The notes beneath the pieces are model-generated. The model did no database searches. It was not told where the DNA came from and worked only from the letters and a program-made list of their open reading frames with translations. Shown piece by piece: positions 49,904-59,854 of a stretch of DNA of 64,000 nt. Made by a program: the position numbers and the translations under genes. The stretch is from positions 1 to 64,000 of the forward strand of contig CAJQLF010000008.1 of the NCBI GenBank assembly GCA_905479115.1, given 5' to 3'. Each line of letters opens with the position of its first letter. Within the stretch, counting starts at the first letter, position 1. Origin of the DNA: an uncultured Flavobacteriales bacterium (GTDB lineage: Bacteria > Bacteroidota > Bacteroidia > Flavobacteriales_D > Sanyastnellaceae).

Positions 49904-51406
49904 TCAACGATTTATGCGAAGCGCTTCTGCAGGGCGGATCCGTATTGATGCTAGGCTAGGCAACCACATCATCAATGCGCATGCCCCAAAAGCCATGATC
50001 TCCACTGCTAATAAGTATCCCCAGTCAAAATGCACTGGCACCACATCCAAGTAATACGCCTCGGGATTCAAGGTCACCACGCCTGTTTGGGATTGGAGAA
50101 CAACCAATAAAACACCAATGGTATTGCCCCATAGAAATCCGCGCCCCAAGATGCGGACGGACTGCCAAAAAAAGATTCGCATCACATCCCCATCCGCCAT
50201 CCCAAGCGCCTTGAGCATACCGACCATGGGGCGTCGCTCAAGAATTAAAATCAGCAACGCAGACGTCATGTTGATGATGGAAATCAACACCATCAAGCCG
50301 ATGATGATTTCCACATTGAGGTCCAACATCCCCAACCAGGTGAACATTTCAGGAGCTTGTTGCAGCACCGTCTCTGTTCTCCAGCCCAGCGGAAGCTCAG
50401 CATATACGGTCTCTTCAGCATCCCATAATTCCGTCTGAGAATTAACAAACACCTCCAATCCGCTTGCAGTGGCCTGCCACCCTGCTCCCATGCGCTCCCA
50501 CTCCCATTCTCCAGCAACATTCCGAAACAAACGCACCGAATCAGGATGCATTCGCTGCCCGTATTCTCGGCTTGATGCGGTCACGACATACTCGTCTTCC
50601 GTCAAGGCCTCCCATGCAACTTCATTTCCAATCCAACCGCTGACAGACCGCCAAGCTTTTCCCTCTTTCTCGCCCCGGCGAAGCCATTCAATCCTGGGTG
50701 GCTTCGATCCACCATATCCTCGGGCCACGACACCGACTGAATCGAACACCAATTGCACATCAAACCCCCATCCCGCTGATTGCTGAATCAACGCCGCAGG
50801 CAAAAACATGAATTCTTCGTCGTATTCCAGCAATCCCGAACGATAGATTCCTGCCAACACCAAACTCCGAGCTCTTACACCTGTCGGCCCCCCTACCAAG
50901 TAAACGGTAAATCGGTCGCTCAACACTAGTCCCAGCCGCTTGGTTTGTTCGTAGGATAAAACAGCCTCTCCTTCCTCCAAGTCGGAGTGTCCTTCAATCA
51001 AAAACCGCCCCAAGAGCCTTTCTGACGTCTCGGCATTAAGCCCTTTGGCGACCGCACCTTTGACGCCTTCGCCTGACTCCAGAATAGCCGGCATGCTGTA
51101 AAAAGGATGCACCTCATCCACTCCAGATAGTGCAGCAAGTTTGCGCTCCACCCCAGCACTTCGGACTATTTTTTGTTCCTCGTAATCCGCATTGAGCACC
51201 TGCATATCTGCACCAAATCCCACCACTAATTCCTTAACTTCTTCTTGAAATCCGTGCACAATAGATGTCGCCAATACGATGAGTGCCATACCAACTGCGA
51301 CACCAACGGTCGCGATTTGTACCACAGGGCGAGACCAGGAGGCTGTTGCACCTCGCGTCGACAGGCGTCGGGCAATTTTTTGGGGAAGAGCGAATCGGTT
51401 GAACAT
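49904..51406 (-). CDS. ABC transporter permease, LolE/FtsX-like
   Basis: The 500-residue protein has one N-terminal membrane helix (near residues 28-50), a large periplasmic domain, and three C-terminal helices with the FtsX-type IINMTSALLILILERRPMVGMLKALG pattern. It resembles the LolC/LolE permeases that release lipoproteins. No ATPase gene is adjacent. It is divergent from namZ with 38 bases between the starts. A one-permease Lol system using a partner ATPase elsewhere is likely. Confidence 0.85.
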   Translation of the reverse strand: MFNRFALPQKIARRLSTRGATASWSRPVVQIATVGVAVGMALIVLATSIVHGFQEEVKELVVGFGADMQVLNADYEEQKIVRSAGVERKLAALSGVDEVHPFYSMPAILESGEGVKGAVAKGLNAETSERLLGRFLIEGHSDLEEGEAVLSYEQTKRLGLVLSDRFTVYLVGGPTGVRARSLVLAGIYRSGLLEYDEEFMFLPAALIQQSAGWGFDVQLVFDSVGVVARGYGGSKPPRIEWLRRGEKEGKAWRSVSGWIGNEVAWEALTEDEYVVTASSREYGQRMHPDSVRLFRNVAGEWEWERMGAGWQATASGLEVFVNSQTELWDAEETVYAELPLGWRTETVLQQAPEMFTWLGMLDLNVEIIIGLMVLISIINMTSALLILILERRPMVGMLKALGMADGDVMRIFFWQSVRILGRGFLWGNTIGVLLVVLQSQTGVVTLNPEAYYLDVVPVHFDWGYLLAVEIMAFGACALMMWLPSLASIRIRPAEALRINR

Positions 51407-51444
51407 CGTTTCGAGTTGGCAAATTACGTTGGTACATTCGTCTC

Positions 51445-52800
51445 ATGAAGCTTTTAGCTCAATTATCCTGCATTATCCTCGTTTGGATGTCCTCGCTGCC
51501 TTGTGCAGGCACCCCGTGTCTGCCCGGATATCAGCCGATAGAAGCCGCAAACGAAGACTCTTTGACCCGAGCATCCATGGTACTGGATTCCCTCCATGGC
51601 GCTTTGCACGTTCAGCACCGCTCCGAGCCTCCAATGCGCATCCAGCTGGGCAACGAAGACATCCGAGCCATCTACGAAGGCTGCAGCCGGGCAGGCGTGG
51701 CTGTGGTCGCCAATCAAACCTCCGTAATTGGGGATGGGACGACAAAGCAACAAACTCACTTGGTGGACTCCCTTCTGGCCCTGGGCATTGATGTTCGGAA
51801 GGTTTTTGCCCCGGAGCATGGGTTTAGAGGCAATGCCCACAATGGAGCCCACATTGAAGACAACGTGGATCCGGTCACGGGACTGCCCATTTTGAGTCTG
51901 CATGGAAAGCACAAGAAACCAAGTGCGGAAAGCTTGAGCGACGTGCGCATCATCATCTTCGACATTCAAGACGTAGGAGCCCGTTTTTACACGTACCTCA
52001 GCACATTGTTCTTGGTGATGGAGGCTGCGGCAGAAAACGGAAAGGTGGTGGTCGTTCTGGACCGGCCCAATCCTCAGGGTCACCAAATCGCTGGCCCAAT
52101 CATCCATCCTGAGCTCATTTCTTATGTAGGTCAACTTCCCGTTCCCGTTGTACACGGCATGACCTTAGGTGAAATGGCGCAAATGATCAACGGCGAAGGT
52201 TGGCTCGCGAATGGTGCTTTGTGCGAGCTTGTGGTGATTCCATGCAAGGGCTACACCCATAGCGATGCATGGTATCCCCCCATTGCGCCAAGTCCCAACC
52301 TACCGACAGCAGAGTCGATTGCTCTCTATCCCTCCTTGTGTCCCTTCGAACCCACCACCGTCAGCGTGGGACGGGGAACCGCCACTCCTTTCGAAGTCAT
52401 TGGAATGCCCACAGGATCAATGGGTTCATACACCTTTACACCACAGCCGGTTCCTGGAGCAGCGCCCAACCCCAAGCACAACGGAATGCTTTGTTACGGC
52501 CAAAACCTGCATGCTTTGGGCGCAGAATGGACCCGTTCAAATACGGGGTTCGATTGGTCGTGGATTGTGGAATATGCTCACGCTTGGCAAGCGGGGACAT
52601 CCTCAGAAGAACCTTTTATCAAGTCGCCCTCTTTTCTGGACAAACTCGTGGGCAATACCGGACTTCAATCTGTGATCAAGGGGGAGCTATCCTATGCGGC
52701 TTACGTGTCCGATTGGCTGATCGGATTGCGTGAATTCGAACACAAAAGAGCCCCCTATTTATTGTATCCTGTGCAACGAAAGCTTGAACATGGGGGTTGA
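51445..52800 (+). CDS. namZ: exo-beta-N-acetylmuramidase NamZ (DUF1343)
   Basis: The 451-residue secreted protein begins with a signal peptide and has the DUF1343 domain from about residue 70 on, with the conserved VVANQTSVIGDG, FAPEHGFRG, VLDRPNPQG and SPNLPTAES segments. NamZ removes terminal N-acetylmuramic acid from peptidoglycan fragments during cell-wall recycling. A TACATTCG element lies four bases upstream of the ATG, one mismatch from the -7 consensus. It is followed by a lipoprotein gene that starts 44 bases after its stop. Confidence 0.92.
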   Translation: MKLLAQLSCIILVWMSSLPCAGTPCLPGYQPIEAANEDSLTRASMVLDSLHGALHVQHRSEPPMRIQLGNEDIRAIYEGCSRAGVAVVANQTSVIGDGTTKQQTHLVDSLLALGIDVRKVFAPEHGFRGNAHNGAHIEDNVDPVTGLPILSLHGKHKKPSAESLSDVRIIIFDIQDVGARFYTYLSTLFLVMEAAAENGKVVVVLDRPNPQGHQIAGPIIHPELISYVGQLPVPVVHGMTLGEMAQMINGEGWLANGALCELVVIPCKGYTHSDAWYPPIAPSPNLPTAESIALYPSLCPFEPTTVSVGRGTATPFEVIGMPTGSMGSYTFTPQPVPGAAPNPKHNGMLCYGQNLHALGAEWTRSNTGFDWSWIVEYAHAWQAGTSSEEPFIKSPSFLDKLVGNTGLQSVIKGELSYAAYVSDWLIGLREFEHKRAPYLLYPVQRKLEHGG

Positions 52801-52844
52801 TATTACGCGCATCAGTATCTTGCGCACACTTACTTGCTACGAAG

Positions 52845-53384
52845 ATGAAATTTGAACACACGCTCACTGTTTTTGGCACACTACTGCTTCTGGCTTTTGC
52901 GGCTACTGGCTGTTACAAAGGTTCGGACTTTGACAACCCGGTTTACTTGTGCGATTGCGGCACGGTAAACTTTCAAAATTCAGAGTACCCGCTGAAAATG
53001 GCAGAGGCGGTAGTACCGGATAGTTTGGAGCCTCTTTCACGAAGTTACCATATCGTAGCAGACCTACGCAGTGCTGAGGAGGTAGATGCACATGTCGATG
53101 CGCACGATTTAACATTCCACTTTTCGTTTCCTGTTCTAGATGATGTGGTATACTATGTGCAACAGGAAGACATCCAGCACTTGGTGCAAGTCATCAACCA
53201 TGGGGATGACTTGATTCCCGTCCGGGACTACCAAGCAACGGACGGCTCAATCGTGATTAATCCTGCGTACTCAGGAGGTGAAGAACTCGTTGAATTTAAC
53301 CTGACACTCCGAGAGCAGGTGGACAGCATCTTGGTTGGTTTGCCCTTGGTTTTCTCCGGCTCGTTTACGGGCATCATTGACTGA
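52845..53384 (+). CDS. lipoprotein of unknown function
   Basis: This 179-residue lipoprotein has a signal ending ATGC (lipobox) and then a CDCGTVNF segment with two more cysteines. The rest is mostly beta-sheet with a long helical-acidic stretch. No family is recognised. It stands alone between namZ and pdeM, and the start was moved from 52797 to 52845, where the signal begins. Confidence 0.6.
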   Translation: MKFEHTLTVFGTLLLLAFAATGCYKGSDFDNPVYLCDCGTVNFQNSEYPLKMAEAVVPDSLEPLSRSYHIVADLRSAEEVDAHVDAHDLTFHFSFPVLDDVVYYVQQEDIQHLVQVINHGDDLIPVRDYQATDGSIVINPAYSGGEELVEFNLTLREQVDSILVGLPLVFSGSFTGIID

Positions 53385-53420
53385 ATCTAAGTCCGCACGC
53401 AGAAGGTTCCGCTTCGGACC

Positions 53421-54110
53421 TCAACTCACGGGGACTGCAATGACCGCTTCACCTGTTGTGACCCAACATAAATCTTGCTTGGAAGGAGAAACTGAAACCG
53501 AACCGGTAAACGCTCCGAAGGTGGGTACAACCAGGACTCCGTTGTTTCGATGGTACCACCAGCAAGGCAACTTCAAAGACTGACGACCTTTCCCTCGCAT
53601 TGATACAGCAGGGTGTAAATGCCCGGCAACACCTACCATCCCCTCACCCAATCCCTTCAATTCAGCGGGGTCATGTGCAAAAACAAACGGACCCTCGGTC
53701 CAAGATGTGCATCGTTCCATGGGTAAGCCTTCAAAAGCAGAAGGAGGGAGGATGTCGTGGTTGCCCTCGACGAGGCGAAACGATTGCACGACGCCTCCGG
53801 CATGCAATCCCATAAGCCAGGCCCTAAATTCCTGCCACTCCTCGTTCTCTTCGCTGTGAAACAGGTCCCCGAGCACCAAGACGTTCCGGGGCTTAAATTG
53901 GGTAATCAACTGGTCCAAGCGTTGAAGCGTATCCGCGTTTACCGCATTCGGAACGGCGATGCCGTGTTTCCGAAAATGAGCAGCTTTGCCCAAATGCAAG
54001 TCCGAAACAATGAGCATGGAGCGAAGCGGCCACCAAATTGCACGTTGAGGCAACAATTGCCAGTCCGCAAAATCGACGGGGTTCAGCCTCACATCTTGGG
54101 AGGCACTCAT
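53421..54110 (-). CDS. pdeM: PdeM-like metallophosphoesterase
   Basis: This 229-residue calcineurin-type metallophosphoesterase has the dimetal motifs DLHLGK (37-42), GDLFH (81-85), GNHD (116-119) and GHLHP. It matches the 'ligase-associated DNA damage response endonuclease' family, which usually sits beside an ATP-dependent DNA ligase and a DEXH helicase. Neither is present here: it begins four bases after the aconitase gene. It probably hydrolyses nucleic-acid phosphodiesters; the link to aconitase is positional only. Confidence 0.85.
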   Translation of the reverse strand: MSASQDVRLNPVDFADWQLLPQRAIWWPLRSMLIVSDLHLGKAAHFRKHGIAVPNAVNADTLQRLDQLITQFKPRNVLVLGDLFHSEENEEWQEFRAWLMGLHAGGVVQSFRLVEGNHDILPPSAFEGLPMERCTSWTEGPFVFAHDPAELKGLGEGMVGVAGHLHPAVSMRGKGRQSLKLPCWWYHRNNGVLVVPTFGAFTGSVSVSPSKQDLCWVTTGEAVIAVPVS

Positions 54111-54114
54111 TCGA

Positions 54115-56376
54115 TCACTGCTGCCGCTTGATCAAATTCAACGCAGAACCCGCACGGAACCACTCAATCTGCTGGTCATTGTACGTGTGATTGGTTACGA
54201 TGGTATCCTTCGAACCATCGGCATGCTCTACTTCAATCGTCAAGGGTTTGCCCGGTGCAAAGGATTCCAAATCCACGAAATGAAAGCGATCATCCTCCTG
54301 GATCAAATCGAAATCCACCTCATTCGCGAACGTAAGCCCTAACATTCCTTGTTTTTTGAGGTTGGTCTCGTGGATGCGAGCGAATGATTTGACCAAGACG
54401 GCCGCGACGCCCAAAAAGCGGGGTTGCATCGCAGCGTGCTCACGAGAGCTGCCTTCGCCATAATTCGAATCCCCCACGACAAGTGTAGAAATGCCTGCTG
54501 CTTTGTAAGCGCGCTGGACGGCTGGCACCTCACCGTACTCTCCCGTAAGTTGGTTCTTGACGCAGTTCGTCTTCCCGTTGAAGGCGTTGTTCGCCCCCGT
54601 CAACGTGTTGTTCGATATGTTATCCAAATGCCCGCGGTACCGCAACCACGGCCCCGCCATGGAAATGTGGTCCGTGGTGCATTTGCCTGCAGCCTTGATT
54701 AAGAGGCGAACATTGAGAAGGTTTCCACCATCCCATGCGCTGAAAGGCTCGAGCAATTGCAGTCGTTCCGATTCAGGATTCACCACGACCTGAACTCCGC
54801 TTCCGTCTTCCGCAGGCGCGAGATATCCCGCATCTTCAACATCAAATCCTTTTTCGGGCAACTCTTCTCCCGAAGGCTCTGTGAGCATAACTTCTGTTCC
54901 ATCTTCCAGTTTGAGGGCATCCTTCAAAGGATTAAAGGTCAAATCACCCGCTATGGCCAGTGCCGTGACCAGCTCCGGCGAACCCACGAAAGCATGGGTG
55001 TTGGGATTGCCATCCGCCCGTTTGGAAAAATTCCGGTTGAACGAATGCACAATGGAGTTCTTCTCTTTCTTATCGGCGCCCGATCTCGCCCATTGGCCGA
55101 TGCAGGGACCGCAGGCATTCGCAAACACGCTGCCTCCCATTCCTTCAAAAATGGAGATGAATCCATCTCGTTCGATGGTGTAACGGACTTGCTCCGATCC
55201 AGGCGTAATGGTCAAGTGCGCCTTGGCCTTTATGCCCTTTTCAATCGCTTGCTTGGCTATACTAGCCGAACGACTAATGTCCTCGTAGCTGGAATTTGTG
55301 CACGAACCGATCAATCCGTATTCCAGATCAGTTGGCCAATCGTTGGCCGCTGCTGCCGCTTTCATTTGACTAATTGGCGTGGCCAAATCCGGCGTAAACG
55401 GACCGTTCAAATGCGGCTCTAATTCGCTCAAATTAATTTCAAGGACTTGATCAAAATAGCGTTCAGGGTTCGCATATACTTCCGCATCCCCAGTAAGGTG
55501 TTCGCGAATTCCATTGGCCAAGTCAGCGACGTCCGCTCGATCCGTTGCCTGCAGGTAACGCTCCATGCTGTCGTCGTATCCAAAAGTCGAAGTGGTCGCT
55601 CCAATCTCCGCCCCCATGTTGCAAATTGTTCCTTTCCCTGTGCAACTCAACGACTCTGCTCCATCCCCAAAATACTCCACAATGCAGCCTGTTCCCCCCT
55701 TCACTGTCAAAATACCTGCCACCTTCAGGATCACATCCTTAGCCGAAGCCCAACCTGACAAACGCCCCGTTAACTTAATACCGATGAGCTTGGGGAACTT
55801 TAATTCCCATGGCATGCCCGCCATCACATCAACCGCATCAGCACCTCCCACTCCAATCGCAACCATTCCCAGCCCACCGGCATTCACCGTGTGCGAATCT
55901 GTTCCAATCATCATGCCTCCAGGAAACGCATAATTTTCCAGAACGACTTGGTGAATAATACCCGCCCCAGGCTTCCAAAATCCAATCCCATATTTGTCCG
56001 AAACGGACTCCAAGAAATTATAGACCTCGTTGTTTTTATTGATCGCCTCTTGCAAATCAGATTCCGCTTGCACTTTGGCTTGAATCAAATGGTCGCAATG
56101 GACCGTTGATGGAACCGAAACCTTTGCTTTTCCTGCTTGCATGAATTGCAAAAGAGCCATTTGGGCTGTCGCATCCTGCATCGCCACACGATCAGGAGCG
56201 AAATCCACATAATTTTTTCCACGCTCAAACGATTGCGATGCATCGCCCTCCCAAAGGTGGCTGTACAAAATCTTTTCGGCCAAGGTCAATGGCTTTCCAG
56301 TTGCTCGTCGTGCGGCCTCAAGTCTACCGGGAATCCGTGCATAATGTTCGCGGATTATATCCAAATCAAAAGTCAT
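54115..56376 (-). CDS. acnA: aconitate hydratase, mitochondrial-type
   Basis: Aconitase converts citrate to isocitrate in the TCA cycle. The 753-residue enzyme resembles mitochondrial rather than AcnB-type proteins. Its [4Fe-4S] cysteines are recognised in the GSCTNSS motif and in the CGPCIG motif. The C-terminal swivel domain has [10 protein letters not shown]. An exact TACATTTG element lies 23 bases before the ATG. It is divergent from a FtsX-like permease gene (50 bases between starts). Confidence 0.94.
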   Translation of the reverse strand: MTFDLDIIREHYARIPGRLEAARRATGKPLTLAEKILYSHLWEGDASQSFERGKNYVDFAPDRVAMQDATAQMALLQFMQAGKAKVSVPSTVHCDHLIQAKVQAESDLQEAINKNNEVYNFLESVSDKYGIGFWKPGAGIIHQVVLENYAFPGGMMIGTDSHTVNAGGLGMVAIGVGGADAVDVMAGMPWELKFPKLIGIKLTGRLSGWASAKDVILKVAGILTVKGGTGCIVEYFGDGAESLSCTGKGTICNMGAEIGATTSTFGYDDSMERYLQATDRADVADLANGIREHLTGDAEVYANPERYFDQVLEINLSELEPHLNGPFTPDLATPISQMKAAAAANDWPTDLEYGLIGSCTNSSYEDISRSASIAKQAIEKGIKAKAHLTITPGSEQVRYTIERDGFISIFEGMGGSVFANACGPCIGQWARSGADKKEKNSIVHSFNRNFSKRADGNPNTHAFVGSPELVTALAIAGDLTFNPLKDALKLEDGTEVMLTEPSGEELPEKGFDVEDAGYLAPAEDGSGVQVVVNPESERLQLLEPFSAWDGGNLLNVRLLIKAAGKCTTDHISMAGPWLRYRGHLDNISNNTLTGANNAFNGKTNCVKNQLTGEYGEVPAVQRAYKAAGISTLVVGDSNYGEGSSREHAAMQPRFLGVAAVLVKSFARIHETNLKKQGMLGLTFANEVDFDLIQEDDRFHFVDLESFAPGKPLTIEVEHADGSKDTIVTNHTYNDQQIEWFRAGSALNLIKRQQ

Positions 56377-56399
56377 GCTGTCGTTTTTGCTGTGGACTG

Positions 56400-56407
56400 C
56401 AAATGTA
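56400..56407 (-). promoter_or_regulatory. -7 element TACATTTG of aconitase gene
   Basis: An exact match to TAnnTTTG on the minus strand, 23 bases before the ATG, with a CAA (TTG on the minus strand) about 13 bases further upstream, closer than the usual -33 spacing. Confidence 0.5.
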
Positions 56408-56426
56408 AGCAGTACTTTCGCAATAC

Positions 56427-57665
56427 ATGAAGCGCGAATTGCTCATTGAAATGGCGCAGATTGCCATCCGCTCAATCCGAGGAAACCTCCTAAGGACGGG
56501 CCTAACTGTTGGTGTTATTGGACTGGGAATCATGGCGTTAATTAGCATGACGACAGCCACCTCCTCCTTGGAGGCCAACGTAGTGCGCCAATTCTCCACG
56601 CTGGGTACGGACGTATTCACCTTTTCCCAACGGACTGAAACTGGAGTTAATCGGGGGCGTCGCGTGCGCGTGGGCGAACCGATTTCCTACGAGGAGGCTC
56701 AGCGGTTTGCAAAAGAGGCGCCCAAGGACTTGCAAGTGGCCTATTCCATTTTTGGGACATCGCAGGCGACACTCACTCGGGGGACTGATCGCACCAATCC
56801 CAACATTCAAGTGCTGGGCATCGAAGAAAATTACACCGACGTGGGTGGGTATACGATCGAATCAGGTCGAGGGTTTACAGCAGACGAAGCTCAATCTTCC
56901 CGCCGTTTGGCCATCTTAGGAGCGGACCTCGTGAAAGAACTTTTCAATCCTTGGGAAGACCCCCTGGGACAAGAATTTTCAATTGGAGCTCAGCGCTATC
57001 AGGTGATTGGGGTGCTGGCCCAAAAAGGTCAAGCATTCGGCATGTCCCAAGACAATCAATGCTATGTCCCCATCCCTTGCGTACGCCAGCAATTCTCGGA
57101 TGAAAATCGCAGCTACCGCATCGCCTGCAAGGCGCCTACTCCCGAGGATGTTATGGAGTTAGCCGAAGCCGCGACAGGGGTACTCCGCGTCGTCCGCAGA
57201 GACAAGCCAGGGCAAGACCTCTCCTTCAATATCAGCATGAGCAACAGCCTCGTCTCCACCCTCGGGGAGGCCATCAGTGGTATCACGATCGCCGCTTCCA
57301 TTATTGGCATAATCACCTTATTCGGGGCGGGTATCGGATTGATGAACATCATGCTCGTCAGCGTCTCTGAGCGGACGCGGGAAATAGGAACACGCAAGGC
57401 ACTCGGAGCATCCCCTCAAGCCATTCGGATGCAATTTTTAATCGAAGTAATTCTCATTGGCCAACTCGGTGGTGCCGCAGGAATTATTCTCGGTGTTTCC
57501 GCTGGAAATGGCATCGCCTTCGCCATGGACACCCCCTTTGTTTTGCCGTGGGGATGGATTCTTACGGGAGTCATACTCAGCCTCATCACAAGCCTTATTA
57601 GCGGATATTATCCTGCGCGCCAAGCTGCGCGACTCGATCCCATCGTGGCCCTCGGCCGCGTCTAG
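56427..57665 (+). CDS. MacB/FtsX-like ABC transporter permease
   Basis: The 412-residue protein has the MacB layout: one N-terminal helix (residues about 22-45), a periplasmic MacB_PCD domain to about residue 280, then three helices with the signature [17 protein letters not shown]. It probably moves lipids, peptides or lipoproteins with an ATPase that is not adjacent. A TACTTTCG element lies six bases before the ATG. Confidence 0.88.
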   Translation: MKRELLIEMAQIAIRSIRGNLLRTGLTVGVIGLGIMALISMTTATSSLEANVVRQFSTLGTDVFTFSQRTETGVNRGRRVRVGEPISYEEAQRFAKEAPKDLQVAYSIFGTSQATLTRGTDRTNPNIQVLGIEENYTDVGGYTIESGRGFTADEAQSSRRLAILGADLVKELFNPWEDPLGQEFSIGAQRYQVIGVLAQKGQAFGMSQDNQCYVPIPCVRQQFSDENRSYRIACKAPTPEDVMELAEAATGVLRVVRRDKPGQDLSFNISMSNSLVSTLGEAISGITIAASIIGIITLFGAGIGLMNIMLVSVSERTREIGTRKALGASPQAIRMQFLIEVILIGQLGGAAGIILGVSAGNGIAFAMDTPFVLPWGWILTGVILSLITSLISGYYPARQAARLDPIVALGRV

Positions 57666-57679
57666 ATACGGAACGATAC

Positions 57680-58246
57680 TCAGCTGATTTCTCGCTCCAA
57701 AATCTGAGCCATACGCGCTCTTTCTTGCGCAATCAATTGCTGGGACCACGTCTCTTTGCTTTCGATGGATTCCAGCAACTTTTGCCATTCAGCCTCATCA
57801 CGCGCAGGCACCTTCTCTTCGTGAATAAATTCACTTGCAACGTCCAGGGAAAGGACCAAGAATTGTTCCATGTAACGGAGCTGCAGATTGCTCGCGGTGT
57901 TCCCAAACCTCACCAAGACATCGGGATCTAACGTACCCGCCATCGCCGTTCGGAGGCGTCGAATATTCTCAACATGATTTCGCACCAACAGCACGAAGTT
58001 GGATCCGGAAGGAAGCAAACCCGGCAGTTCTACAGGGGCACCCAATGGCTGCACGTTTAGCACTTGAGCAATATCACTGAGCTCAACCAACCGGTTAATG
58101 CGCGAACGAAACAGCGCCGGAATCACCGGCTGACGCATGAAGTGATCACGCACCGCGAAGACTTCCGCATCCAATCTTTCCATCACGTCTTCATGATCCG
58201 CCGGCTCGCTCAATCCGAGCAATGTTAAGGCCGTTCCTTTATCCAT
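57680..58246 (-). CDS. conserved helical protein of unknown function
   Basis: This 188-residue protein begins MDKGTALTLLGLSEPADHEDVMERLD, then an entirely helical, charged sequence. The first part resembles a J-domain-like helix but lacks the HPD motif. The start was moved from 58276 to 58246, the first position that gives a well-formed N-terminus. No family is recognised. It is tail-to-tail with the MacB-like permease gene. Confidence 0.6.
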   Translation of the reverse strand: MDKGTALTLLGLSEPADHEDVMERLDAEVFAVRDHFMRQPVIPALFRSRINRLVELSDIAQVLNVQPLGAPVELPGLLPSGSNFVLLVRNHVENIRRLRTAMAGTLDPDVLVRFGNTASNLQLRYMEQFLVLSLDVASEFIHEEKVPARDEAEWQKLLESIESKETWSQQLIAQERARMAQILEREIS

Positions 58247-58331
58247 GTTCTTTATCCGTCTTTTTTTACTTCGCAAAAGTGAAGATACGTCAACAAACGA
58301 GATATCCTTCGCATCCTTGGGAATCGCGTAT

Positions 58332-58339
58332 TAAATTTG
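58332..58339 (+). promoter_or_regulatory. -7 element TAAATTTG before the TlpA-like lipoprotein gene
   Basis: An exact match to TAnnTTTG 18 bases before the ATG at 58358. A TTG at 58317-58319 lies 12 bases upstream, short of the normal spacing. Confidence 0.5.
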
Positions 58340-58357
58340 AAGAAAACAGATAATCCC

Positions 58358-59818
58358 ATGAAGATGACTGCGTTTGCAACGATTTTGATGACTTTCGCCA
58401 CCCTCGTGGCCTGCGGAGACTCCTCAACACAAGACCGTTCGAGCTCGCGAGAGGTAGCACAACCCGAAGCTGCATCGGCAGAAAGCTCGGTGCAAAACGA
58501 CGTGATTTCTCCGCTCTTCAAAGATGGAGTCAACGAACAAAACCGCGGAGACAAAACCGGCATGGTCCGCATACACGGCACAATCAATGCCAACGGTGGA
58601 GGGCAAGTCACTCTGTCTGAGAGTGAAGGACGCAACTATTCCGTCATCGCAACGACCCAATTGAGCAACCGCCAATTTGACTTTGGCGAAGTCGAAGTCG
58701 GGCGAGGATTTTACAAAATCAGCCTCAACGGAGACAACAATGCAGCAGACATCATTTTGAACCCGGACGAATCCGACCTTGAATTGACATTCAATTCCTC
58801 CCGTCTGAGTGCCAATCGATCGGCCAACGGATCGAATGAAAACACCGGATGGTTCCAATACGGAACACTGGAAACCACCAACGCAAGTGAAGTGCGGAAG
58901 CTCCGCCAAAGCATCAAAGACGCTGGAGCTTTTCGATCCCGAATTGAAGAGCAAATCAAGCAGAAAGAAAAAGAATTGGTGGACCAACAGCATGCCTTGA
59001 TGGACCAATATCCCGGGACATTTCTGGCCAAATACCTGGGCTGGAAAAACCCCAAATACCCCTCAAACAAAGGCCGATTCTTCGAAGATATTGACCCCTT
59101 GGACAACAGCGCTGTGCGGTCCATGGCTCCCAGCGACCGCATCCAAAACATGATGCGTTCTTTCAGCGGCGGAACCGACAGCGGCTTCCTCGCTTGCATT
59201 GACTTGGTCAAAGCACATTTCGAACCGAACCCTGTAGCCCTTGAAAGTGTGCTTTATGCCATGCTCGATGGATTCTACAATACGGGCAAGGAGACCATTT
59301 GTCAGTACATCTTAGACAATTACATCTTCGATGAAGATTGCGGTGCTGACTTGAGCGATGCCATCCGGATTCGCGCCCAAGGCATTATCAATCTCCAAGT
59401 CGGAAAAACACCTCCAAATTTTCAAATAGACAAATGGAATGGTGGGGCAGTAGACCTCTACAAAACCTGTGAAGCGAATGAATACACCCTGCTTATGTTT
59501 TGGGCATCGTGGTGCCATAAGTGCGAGCAGGAAATGCCCAACATCGGCCCCATGTACGCCAAGCATGGCTACAAAGGATTTGAAGTGATTGGCATCAGCT
59601 TGGACCAGGTCCGAAACACATGGGAGAAGGCCATCAGTGACAACGCCATGACTTGGCCCAATGTGAGTCAATTGCAAGCATGGAAGAGCCCGGTCGTGAC
59701 GGATTACAAAATCACCGCAACCCCAACTTATTTCCTTTTGGATCGAGAAGGCGAGATTGTACTAAAACCCAAACGCTACTTCGAAGTCGATAAGTTCTTG
59801 ACGGAAAACTTGAAGTAA
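58358..59818 (+). CDS. TlpA-like thiol-disulfide oxidoreductase lipoprotein
   Basis: The 486-residue lipoprotein has a lipobox LVAC, a Ser/Gln-rich linker, an N-terminal DUF4369-like beta domain (residues about 70-170), a helical middle, and a C-terminal thioredoxin domain with the active-site WCHKC at Cys386 and Cys389 and the cis-proline segment TATPTYF. It is a typical Bacteroidota envelope disulfide reductase, perhaps for cytochrome maturation or stress repair. The start at 58358 is preferred to a TTG at 58337. Confidence 0.9.
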   Translation: MKMTAFATILMTFATLVACGDSSTQDRSSSREVAQPEAASAESSVQNDVISPLFKDGVNEQNRGDKTGMVRIHGTINANGGGQVTLSESEGRNYSVIATTQLSNRQFDFGEVEVGRGFYKISLNGDNNAADIILNPDESDLELTFNSSRLSANRSANGSNENTGWFQYGTLETTNASEVRKLRQSIKDAGAFRSRIEEQIKQKEKELVDQQHALMDQYPGTFLAKYLGWKNPKYPSNKGRFFEDIDPLDNSAVRSMAPSDRIQNMMRSFSGGTDSGFLACIDLVKAHFEPNPVALESVLYAMLDGFYNTGKETICQYILDNYIFDEDCGADLSDAIRIRAQGIINLQVGKTPPNFQIDKWNGGAVDLYKTCEANEYTLLMFWASWCHKCEQEMPNIGPMYAKHGYKGFEVIGISLDQVRNTWEKAISDNAMTWPNVSQLQAWKSPVVTDYKITATPTYFLLDREGEIVLKPKRYFEVDKFLTENLK

Positions 59819-59854
59819 CTCGCCCGATTTCTGTTCGAGGCGCTGGAGGTGAAA

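Noticed and set aside
53405-53422. Imperfect hairpin after the lipoprotein gene (AGGTTCCG / CGGACCT)
   Set aside because: It has a bulge and no T-tract and overlaps the end of pdeM, so it is not supported as a terminator.
54757-55422. 221-codon plus frame opposite aconitase
   Set aside because: It is antisense to a certain aconitase and shows no domain.
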